Part shown: piece after piece, positions 1 to 5,501 of the stretch
Layout: every line of letters begins with the position of its first letter
Numbering within the stretch: position 1 is the stretch's first letter
Assembly: GCA_035655435.1 (NCBI GenBank)
Contig: DASRUN010000039.1
Span: 1 to 23,132 of the forward strand
DNA length: 23,132 bases
Origin: UBA493 sp035655435
Lineage (GTDB): Archaea > Iainarchaeota > Iainarchaeia > Iainarchaeales > Iainarchaeaceae
Direction of reading: 5' to 3'
Notes under the pieces: model-generated
Seen by the model: the letters and a program-made list of their open reading frames with translations, nothing else
Told to the model about the DNA's origin: nothing
Database searches by the model: none
Made by a program: the position numbers and the translations under genes

Positions 1-74
1 CAGTAACTCCTGATAAGGCATTTACTGATCAAAAGTTCAGAACAGACCAAGAAATAATTACTTGGGCAAAATAA
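1..74 (+). CDS. C-terminal end of an unidentified protein (partial, 5' end outside window)
   Basis: A frame with codons starting at position 3 stays open from the window edge to a TAA at 72-74. It encodes about 23 residues ending DQEIITWAK. The composition (D, K, E, T, one W) looks like ordinary soluble coding sequence, and the stop lies 5 bp before the stop of the convergent membrane-protein gene, which fits the dense packing here. Too little is visible to name a family. Chance open frames of this length are common, so this is a moderate call based on position and composition. Confidence 0.45.
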   Translation, partial: VTPDKAFTDQKFRTDQEIITWAK

Positions 75-79
75 TTTTT

Positions 80-547
80 TTATTTTTTCCAATAAACTTC
101 TTTTATATAAAGATATACAGGGGCAATCAAAAGAACAATAAAAGTAACGAAATTATATGGAAATGGAATTAGGTTTATTGTTGGATCTTCGTAAACAAAA
201 GCGGAAAATAATACAATGAGAAATATTGCAAATTCATATACAAAGATTTTGTAGGAACTTGCTTTTTGGAATTCTTTTTTGTTCCTATAATTTTCTGTGT
301 AGGAATAGGTTCGGATAACTCCGTAAGAAATTGCCGCAAAAATAATTAGGTTGAATGGGAATTCAATTGTTGCAAATCTTACATCCAAATAGATTATGAT
401 TGCGCCAACTAGAACAAGGACAAGAAGAAATTGTAGTGCAATGAGAGCAATCCATTGCGGATCGTTTTTTACATTTTCAATTTTTTCTTTTGCTGTGTCA
501 GTTATTAGTTTGCTTGACTCCCAACCAATGCTTTTGTTTTTAGCCAT
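80..547 (-). CDS. Small four-helix membrane protein of unknown function
   Basis: A 155-residue protein with a hydrophilic N-terminus (about residues 1-31, containing K/E-rich TDTAKEKIENVKNDP) followed by four probable membrane segments at about 32-54, 64-80, 101-118 and 131-148. A basic loop (YRNKKEFQKASSYK, 87-100) lies between helices 2 and 3, and the C-terminus is lysine-rich. By the positive-inside rule the N-terminus, the central loop and the C-terminus should be cytoplasmic. I recognise no family and no catalytic motif. The start at 547 is supported by a TATA-like box centred about 28 bp upstream with no Shine-Dalgarno, so the mRNA is probably leaderless. The gene lies behind the regulator at 586-1020 on the same strand but appears to have its own promoter. 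Confidence 0.75.
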   Translation of the reverse strand: MAKNKSIGWESSKLITDTAKEKIENVKNDPQWIALIALQFLLVLVLVGAIIIYLDVRFATIEFPFNLIIFAAISYGVIRTYSYTENYRNKKEFQKASSYKIFVYEFAIFLIVLFSAFVYEDPTINLIPFPYNFVTFIVLLIAPVYLYIKEVYWKK

Positions 548-571
548 TCTGCAGAATTAGTGGAAAAAGTT

Positions 572-580
572 GTATAAATA
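572..580 (-). promoter_or_regulatory. TATA-like box for the 80-547 membrane protein
   Basis: Read on the minus strand this is TATTTATAC, centred about 28 bp upstream of the ATG at 547. That is the spacing expected if transcription starts at or next to the start codon. It sits in the short gap after the stop of the upstream regulator. Confidence 0.5.
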
Positions 581-585
581 ATGAA

Positions 586-1020
586 CTATTGTCGTGGTTC
601 TGGGAGGATTCCTAATTCTTCATCTATTTCGCGAGCGGTTTTTTTCATGCGCGCGAAAATCCTTTGAATATCTTCTTCTATTTCTTCTATTGTTCTCATA
701 ACGCTTTTTGATCTCGGATAATAGAAGCGGCCGTCCTTTACAATCAAACCCGACATTCCGAGATTGTGTAAATGGTTAATTACCGAGCCTCTACTCATGC
801 CGACTTTTTCCGCGAGATCGGTAGAAGTAACGGGTTTGCCTTCTTCCGCTGAACGGATGATTTCTTTGAAAACAGCTGCAGCGGTTTTTTCTCTATCAAT
901 TGGTTCTAGAAAACCTAATGATTGGCAGATCCATTCAAGTTCATCAGCATGGTTTTGCGTGAACGGCTGCTCGATTCTTTTGACAACAATTTTGAAAGAA
1001 ATTCGCCTTTGTTCTTCCAT
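586..1020 (-). CDS. Winged-helix transcriptional regulator divergent from the chaperone operon
   Basis: A 144-residue protein (start at 1020). A helical N-terminal part (1-60) precedes a winged helix-turn-helix. VTSTDLAEKVGMSRGSVINHLHNLG (64-88) reads as helix-turn-recognition helix, with the wing at about 92-102 (LIVKDGRFYYP). A charged helix (105-135, EEIEEDIQRIFARMKK) could form a dimerisation coiled coil. The frame extends to an ATG at 1044, but the T/A box at 1044-1052 is centred 28 bp before the ATG at 1020, so the MEEQRR start of a leaderless mRNA is preferred. The head-to-head position with grpE suggests an autoregulated heat-shock or proteostasis repressor, a role played by winged-helix proteins such as Phr and HSR1 in other archaea. 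The family assignment is confident at the level of wHTH; the heat-shock role is inferred from position. Confidence 0.8.
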   Translation of the reverse strand: MEEQRRISFKIVVKRIEQPFTQNHADELEWICQSLGFLEPIDREKTAAAVFKEIIRSAEEGKPVTSTDLAEKVGMSRGSVINHLHNLGMSGLIVKDGRFYYPRSKSVMRTIEEIEEDIQRIFARMKKTAREIDEELGILPEPRQ

Positions 1021-1043
1021 GAAAACATAAACACGGAGAAACA

Positions 1044-1052
1044 TTTAAAAAA
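1044..1052. promoter_or_regulatory. T/A box that could serve both divergent promoters (regulator and grpE)
   Basis: The plus strand reads TTTAAAAAA and the minus strand TTTTTTAAA. It is centred 28 bp from the regulator ATG at 1020 and would place a plus-strand transcription start near 1075. A-rich BRE-like sequence flanks it on both sides (GAAACA on the left in plus orientation; CAAACC on the right in minus orientation). Its use in both directions is inference. Confidence 0.5.
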
Positions 1053-1061
1053 GGTTTGATT

Positions 1062-1091
1062 AAGAAGTCTAGTTATTGTCCAAGAAGTTTA
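1062..1091. promoter_or_regulatory. Candidate operator: direct repeat with a 20-bp period
   Basis: AAGAAGTCTA at 1062-1071 and AAGAAGTTTA at 1082-1091 match at 9 of 10 positions and are exactly 20 bp apart, about two helical turns, so both copies face the same side of the DNA. An inverted repeat TGATTAA (1057-1063) / TTAATCA (1089-1095) partly overlaps them. The elements flank the predicted grpE transcription start (about 1075), where a repressor would block polymerase. Confidence 0.4.
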
Positions 1092-1110
1092 ATCACTTTT
1101 TGGGTTTTTG

Positions 1111-1632
1111 GTGAATTCTTTGGATAAAGAGCATAAATCAAAGGATACGGAAGCGCATTCGGAAAAGCAAAATAACGTAAATGCCGAACTCGAAAACGCC
1201 AAAAAAATTGCGGAAGAATACAAAGATTCGTTGCAAAGATTGCAGGCGGAATTTGAGAATTTTTCAAAAAGGACTGAAAGGGAAAAGCAGGAGTACAAAA
1301 AATATTTGAACGCCTCACTTTTGGAAGAATTTTTTCCCCTCATGGACACGGTTTCGGAGGGAATAAAGCACGCGGAAAAAGCAAATAACAAGGAAATGAA
1401 ACACGGGTTTGAATCATTGGAAAAACAGCTTGGGAAAATATTTGAGAAGAACGGAGTAAGGAAAATTGAAACTCGTGGAAAAAAATTTGATTCAAATTTG
1501 CATGATTGTTTGATGACAACAAATGAAAAAGAAAAAAAAGACGGAGATGTTTTGGAAGAATTTCAAAAAGGGTATACTTTACATGACAAGGTTTTGAGGC
1601 CTGCAAAAGTAAAGGTGAACAAGAGGGAGTGA
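1111..1632 (+). CDS. grpE: GrpE, nucleotide exchange factor of DnaK
   Basis: Releases ADP from DnaK (Hsp70) in the cytoplasm. The protein is about 173 residues, a normal length. A charged, low-complexity N-terminus leads into the long dimeric coiled coil (AELENAKKIAEEYKDSLQRL), then the GrpE hallmark AEFENFSKRTEREK, the helical bundle (LEEFFPLMDTVSEGI) and the C-terminal beta domain (GKKFDSNLHDCLM, EFQKGYTLHDKVLRPAKV). I prefer the GTG at 1111; a TTG at 1108 is also in frame, and neither has a strong Shine-Dalgarno. It is first in the order grpE, 53-aa ORF, dnaK, dnaJ, and its last codons carry the ribosome-binding site of the next small gene. The operator-like repeats upstream suggest stress control. 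Confidence 0.95.
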   Translation: MNSLDKEHKSKDTEAHSEKQNNVNAELENAKKIAEEYKDSLQRLQAEFENFSKRTEREKQEYKKYLNASLLEEFFPLMDTVSEGIKHAEKANNKEMKHGFESLEKQLGKIFEKNGVRKIETRGKKFDSNLHDCLMTTNEKEKKDGDVLEEFQKGYTLHDKVLRPAKVKVNKRE

Positions 1633-1638
1633 TTATAG

Positions 1639-1800
1639 ATGAGAGATATTTTAGAAGAAAGAAAAAAATTGATAGATGAATTAGGAATGACCAATGCACC
1701 GTTTAGTACTGCAACATTGACAGAAAATTCTAATGGAAAACAAAAATGGGATGTTCAACTTAATTATTTAAAAGCAAAGAAAACAGGAGATGATGAATAA
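1639..1800 (+). CDS. 53-aa small protein encoded between grpE and dnaK
   Basis: An ATG at 1639 opens a 53-codon frame ending in TAA at 1798-1800, whose last base is the A of the dnaK ATG (TAATG). It is preceded by GGAGTGA (1626-1632), a near-consensus Shine-Dalgarno formed by the end of grpE, 6 nt before the ATG. It starts MRDILEERKKLIDELGM, a likely amphipathic helix, followed by a polar stretch (NAPFSTATLTENSNGKQ), WDVQLNYLKAKK and an acidic end GDDE. No family is recognised. GGAGATGA within its 3' end is a good Shine-Dalgarno for dnaK, so translation of the two is probably coupled. The ribosome-binding site, the exact start/stop overlap and the lack of a gap argue for a real gene. It might be a chaperone cofactor or simply a translational relay to dnaK. 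Confidence 0.75.
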   Translation: MRDILEERKKLIDELGMTNAPFSTATLTENSNGKQKWDVQLNYLKAKKTGDDE

Positions 1801-3665
1801 TGGCGAAAATCATAGGAATTGACTTAGGCACATCGAATTCTGCGGCAGCGGTTCTTGAGGGCGGAAAGCCGAAAATAATTCCTTCAGCTGAAGGAAATAC
1901 TGTTTACGGAAAAGCATTTCCGAGTGTGGTTGCGTTTACAAAAGACGGGCAAATGTTAGTAGGAGAACCTGCTAGAAGACAAGCTATTACAAATCCTGAA
2001 GCAACTTTTTTTGGTTTCAAAAGAGACATGGGAACAAGCAAAAAGTACAAGGCGCACGGAAAAGAATATACTCCGCAGCAATTATCCGCTTTTGTTTTAC
2101 AGAAAATCAAAAAGGATGCGGAAGAATTTTTGGGAACAACAGTTGATCGCGCAGTAATAACTGTTCCGGCATATTTTGATGATAGCCAAAGGCAGGCTAC
2201 AAAAGATGCAGGAGAAATTGCGGGTTTGAAAGTTGAAAGAATTGTGAATGAACCAACCGCAGCATCTCTAGCTTATGGACTTGATAAGAAAGGGCAAAAT
2301 TTCAAGGTTCTTGTTTTCGATCTTGGAGGCGGAACGCTTGATGTTACTGTAATGGATTACGAGGATGGAGTTTTTGAGGTAAAAAGTACTTCCGGAGACA
2401 CACAGCTCGGCGGAAGAGACATGGATAGTGCGTTAGTACATTATCTTGTTGAGGATTTCAAAAAGAAAGAAGGGTTTGATCTTACAAAAGACAAAACCGC
2501 AATGCAAAGACTTACTGAAGCGGCAGAAAAAGCGAAAATAGAATTATCAACAACCGTTGAAACGGAAATAAATTTGCCGTACATTACCGCAACTCAAGAC
2601 GGACCAAAACATTTGAACATGAAACTTAACAGAGCAAAACTCGAGGAATTAATTAATCCAATAATTAAGAGATGCGCAAAACCGGTGCAACAGGCTTTGG
2701 CGGATGCAAAACTAATTCCGGGAGAAGTGGCAAAAGTAATTCTAGTTGGGGGGCCAACAAGAATGCCTATTGTGCAAAAATTCGTTGAATCCGAATTGGG
2801 AATAAAACCGGAAAGAGGAATTGATCCAATGGAGTGTGTTGCAATGGGCGCAGCAGTACAAGCAGGAGTTCTTTCCGGAGAAGTAAAAGATGTACTTTTG
2901 CTGGACGTTACTCCGCTGACACTTGGAATTGAAACTCTCGGAGGAATTAGGACTCCGCTGATTTCGAGGAACACTACAATTCCGACAAAAAAGAGTCAGA
3001 TTTTTTCAACAGCATCGGACAATCAATCAGCTGTTGATATTCATGTATTGCAGGGAGAGAGAGAAATTGCTTCCGGAAATAAAACATTGGGAAGATTCCA
3101 ACTTGTTGGAATTCCGCCCGCACAGAGAGGCGTTCCACAAATCGAGGTTGCATTTGATATTGATGCAAATGGAATTGTGAGCGTTAAAGCAAAAGATCTT
3201 GGAACAGGAAAGGAACAGAGCATCAAAATTGTTGCTTCAACAAAATTGAGCGAAGAAGAAATAGAAAAAATGAAAAAAGATGCGGAAGCACACTCGGAAG
3301 AGGACAAAAAAAGAAAAGAAGAAGTAGAAGTTCTGAATAATGCGGATGCAACTGCTTATTCAACAGAAAAAATGCTTGAGGAAATGAAAGGAAAAATTCC
3401 GGAAGAAACAATTAAGGAAATAAAAGAAAAGAATGAAGAACTCAAAAAATTGTTGGAACCGGCAGAGAAGAATCTTTCTAGTATCAAGGAAAAATTGGAA
3501 GAGTTGAATAAAATTGCACAAGCCGCTTCCACAGAACTTTATAGAAAAGCACAGGAAGAAGCGCAAAAACAACCGCAAAGTCATGAAAAGGAAAAGAAAG
3601 GTCATAAAAAAGAAGGAAAAGAAAAGGTTGTTGATGCGGAATTTGAAGAAGAAGACAAAAAATAA
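1800..3665 (+). CDS. dnaK: DnaK (Hsp70) molecular chaperone
   Basis: ATP-dependent cytoplasmic chaperone, 621 residues. The N-terminal ATPase domain shows IGIDLGTSNSAAAV (phosphate 1), VPAYFDDSQRQATKDAG, VFDLGGGTLDVTVM (phosphate 2) and ILVGGPTRMPIVQ (adenosine). The linker DVLLLDVTPLTLGIE is followed by the substrate-binding beta domain and an alpha lid (KLSEEEIEKMKKDAEAH onward), and the tail is acidic and lysine-rich (VVDAEFEEEDKK). It lacks the roughly two-dozen-residue insertion found in proteobacterial DnaK in the first quadrant (here GFKRDMGTSKKYKAHGKEYTP), as in other archaeal and Gram-positive forms. Archaeal dnaK is generally considered to have been acquired from bacteria. The ATG overlaps the stop of the 53-aa ORF and has a GGAGATGA Shine-Dalgarno at 1786-1793. 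Confidence 0.98.
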   Translation: MAKIIGIDLGTSNSAAAVLEGGKPKIIPSAEGNTVYGKAFPSVVAFTKDGQMLVGEPARRQAITNPEATFFGFKRDMGTSKKYKAHGKEYTPQQLSAFVLQKIKKDAEEFLGTTVDRAVITVPAYFDDSQRQATKDAGEIAGLKVERIVNEPTAASLAYGLDKKGQNFKVLVFDLGGGTLDVTVMDYEDGVFEVKSTSGDTQLGGRDMDSALVHYLVEDFKKKEGFDLTKDKTAMQRLTEAAEKAKIELSTTVETEINLPYITATQDGPKHLNMKLNRAKLEELINPIIKRCAKPVQQALADAKLIPGEVAKVILVGGPTRMPIVQKFVESELGIKPERGIDPMECVAMGAAVQAGVLSGEVKDVLLLDVTPLTLGIETLGGIRTPLISRNTTIPTKKSQIFSTASDNQSAVDIHVLQGEREIASGNKTLGRFQLVGIPPAQRGVPQIEVAFDIDANGIVSVKAKDLGTGKEQSIKIVASTKLSEEEIEKMKKDAEAHSEEDKKRKEEVEVLNNADATAYSTEKMLEEMKGKIPEETIKEIKEKNEELKKLLEPAEKNLSSIKEKLEELNKIAQAASTELYRKAQEEAQKQPQSHEKEKKGHKKEGKEKVVDAEFEEEDKK

Positions 3666-3691
3666 TTTAATCTTTTTCAACCAAATCCTTC

Positions 3692-3697
3692 TTAAAT
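3692..3697 (+). promoter_or_regulatory. Possible separate TATA box for dnaJ
   Basis: TTAAAT is centred about 24 bp before the dnaJ ATG at 3719, in the 53-bp gap after dnaK. No Shine-Dalgarno is visible in front of dnaJ, so a leaderless dnaJ transcript is plausible. A short T-run (about 3672-3676) after the dnaK stop could help terminate the upstream transcript. Confidence 0.4.
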
Positions 3698-3718
3698 TCT
3701 AATTTAGGTTAGTTTGAC

Positions 3719-4846
3719 ATGGCGAAAGACTATTACGAGATTTTAGGTGTTTCTAAGGGCGCATCGCAGGAAGAAATAAAAAAAGCGTACAAAAATCTCG
3801 CAAAAAAATATCATCCTGACATCAACAAAGAAGCGGATGCGGAAAAAAAGTTCAAGGATGTTCAACACGCTTATTCTGTTTTAGGCGATGATGCCAAAAG
3901 GAAAAATTTTGATCAATTTGGCGAACAAGCGGAACGCTTTGGCGGACAAGGCACTGGCGGATTCCAAGGCTTTGGAGGAGAAGGGTTTGATTTTTCGGAT
4001 ATGTTTGAACAATTTGGTTTTGGATCTAATTTTGGAGACATGTTTGGCGGCGGAAAAAGAGGTCCGCAAAGAGGACAGGATATTTTTGTTAGGGTTGATT
4101 TGACTTTTGAAGAAGCTGCTTTTGGAGCAAAAAAAGAAATTGAAATTGATCGCATAGAAGAATGTGAAAATTGTGAAGGGAGTGGCGCAAGGCCGGGAAC
4201 AAGAAGAACCCCTTGTAATGTGTGTGAAGGATCCGGAATTGAACGACAAATTCGTAAAACTTTTTTGGGAACAATAGCAACGCAAAGCACGTGCAGGAGA
4301 TGTCACGGTTCTGGAGAAATGGTTGATGATCCTTGCCCTGTTTGTGAGGGAAATGGAAGAGTTCACAAACGCAAAAAAATCAAGATCAGTGTTCCGGAGG
4401 GAATTAATGCAGGAAATCATTTGAGGATAAGAGCCCAGGGAAATGAGGGCGAAATAGGCGCGGTTAGAGGAGATTTAATTGCGGTAATTTATGTTGAACC
4501 CCATGATGTTTTCAAAAGGGATAATTTTGATATTTTTATGGAAGTTCCTATTTCATTTTCGGAAGCGGCATTAGGAAGCGAAGTAGAAGTTCCTACTCTC
4601 AAGGGAAAAGCAAAATTGAAAATTCCAAACGGCACACAATCTGCTACACTTTTCAAAATGAAGGGAAAAGGAATTAAAAAATTAGAGAAAAATGAGTATG
4701 GAGATCAATTTGTTCGCGTAACTGTAAAAACTCCTGAAAAAGTTTCGAAAAAAATGAAGGAACTTTTTGAAAACCTCGGAAAAGAAGAGGAAATCCAAAA
4801 AAGCAGGAAAGGATTGTTCGGGAAATTGAAAGGATTTTTTGAATAA
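3719..4846 (+). CDS. dnaJ: DnaJ (Hsp40), type I J-protein
   Basis: Co-chaperone that delivers substrates and stimulates DnaK ATP hydrolysis; 375 residues, typical for class A. The J domain (1-70) carries HPD at 32-34. The G/F-rich linker spans about 74-118 (GGQGTGGFQGFGGEGF). A complete zinc domain has four CxxCxGxG-type repeats with cysteine pairs 149/152, 166/169, 192/195 and 206/209. Two C-terminal substrate-binding beta domains follow (about 215-350). All functional motifs are intact. The gene follows dnaK by 53 bp and probably shares stress control with it. Its stop lies 2 bp from the stop of the convergent gene. Confidence 0.98.
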   Translation: MAKDYYEILGVSKGASQEEIKKAYKNLAKKYHPDINKEADAEKKFKDVQHAYSVLGDDAKRKNFDQFGEQAERFGGQGTGGFQGFGGEGFDFSDMFEQFGFGSNFGDMFGGGKRGPQRGQDIFVRVDLTFEEAAFGAKKEIEIDRIEECENCEGSGARPGTRRTPCNVCEGSGIERQIRKTFLGTIATQSTCRRCHGSGEMVDDPCPVCEGNGRVHKRKKIKISVPEGINAGNHLRIRAQGNEGEIGAVRGDLIAVIYVEPHDVFKRDNFDIFMEVPISFSEAALGSEVEVPTLKGKAKLKIPNGTQSATLFKMKGKGIKKLEKNEYGDQFVRVTVKTPEKVSKKMKELFENLGKEEEIQKSRKGLFGKLKGFFE

Positions 4847-4848
4847 AA

Positions 4849-5376
4849 TTATTTTTTCTTTTTCTTTCTTGGTTTGAAAACTCTTTGTGCTTTTGCATGC
4901 ATCAAATCAGGAATCTCTGAAAGTTCGTGTTCAAACATTTTTTGTGCAAAGTCCTCAACAAACACTCTTCGATTGATTTTGTTTCCTTTAATCAATTTGA
5001 AAACATGAAGATCTCCGTTTGCAACAACCTCAAAACCAATTACTTTTCTTTGCAGATCAATATTCATTAAGCCGTGTTCAAGTGCATATTTTTCACCGTC
5101 AAAATTTTTTATTAAATTCCTGACAAAAGCAGCAAACACTTTTCGTTCATCTACAGAACTTTCTTTCTGTAATTTCAATCGCCTACCAATAGCCTGAACT
5201 GAACGGCTTCTTCTTCCAATACTTAGTAATTGTTTTGCCTCATCACCAAATGCCCTTATATCTTGTTTCAGAATTTTTCGCATAGCAGCCGACTCGACTC
5301 CGGGAAGCGATTCTCTAAGCCCGTCTCGCTTACTCACTGCAATGAAATGCCTGTGTTCCAGACCTCGTTTTGTCAT
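4849..5376 (-). CDS. Basic soluble protein of unknown function
   Basis: A 175-residue protein with no membrane segment. It is rich in R/K with a terminal run of lysines (FKPRKKKKK). The N-terminal part (LEHRHFIAVSKRDGLRESLPG, then RKILKQDIRAFGDEAKQLLSIGRRSRSVQAIGRRLKLQ) looks helical and could bind nucleic acid. The second half (KVIGFEVVANGDLHVFKLIKG) looks like a small beta unit. No family is recognised. A GTG at 5388 is in frame, but the strong TATATAAA box at 5398-5405 is centred 25-26 bp before the ATG at 5376, so that leaderless start is chosen. It is convergent with dnaJ and divergent from valS. Confidence 0.75.
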   Translation of the reverse strand: MTKRGLEHRHFIAVSKRDGLRESLPGVESAAMRKILKQDIRAFGDEAKQLLSIGRRSRSVQAIGRRLKLQKESSVDERKVFAAFVRNLIKNFDGEKYALEHGLMNIDLQRKVIGFEVVANGDLHVFKLIKGNKINRRVFVEDFAQKMFEHELSEIPDLMHAKAQRVFKPRKKKKK

Positions 5377-5397
5377 AAAACAACTCACGCACCATAG

Positions 5398-5405
5398 TTT
5401 ATATA
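5398..5405 (-). promoter_or_regulatory. Strong TATA box for the 4849-5376 gene
   Basis: On the minus strand this reads TATATAAA, preceded by A-rich GAAAAAC that could be a BRE. Its centre is 25-26 bp from the ATG at 5376, consistent with transcription starting at the start codon. Confidence 0.65.
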
Positions 5406-5453
5406 GTTTTTCAGAACCAATTTAAAGAGTGAGTTCCATCGTTCACAAACACC

Positions 5454-5462
5454 AATTATAAG
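5454..5462 (+). promoter_or_regulatory. TATA-like box for valS
   Basis: AATTATAAG predicts a transcription start near 5485. That leaves a short leader containing AGGTG (5491-5495) 6 nt before the valS ATG at 5502. A second A/T box, AATTTAAAG near 5420-5428, is an alternative. Confidence 0.4.
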
Positions 5463-5501
5463 CCTTATTCTGTTGAAATTACTAATATTAAGGTGTTTTG
5501 A

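Noticed and set aside
3360..3680. Minus-strand open frame rich in Phe/Leu
   Set aside because: It is the antisense of the E/K-rich dnaK lid; GAA/AAA codons read backwards give TTC/TTT, so the hydrophobic look is an artefact.
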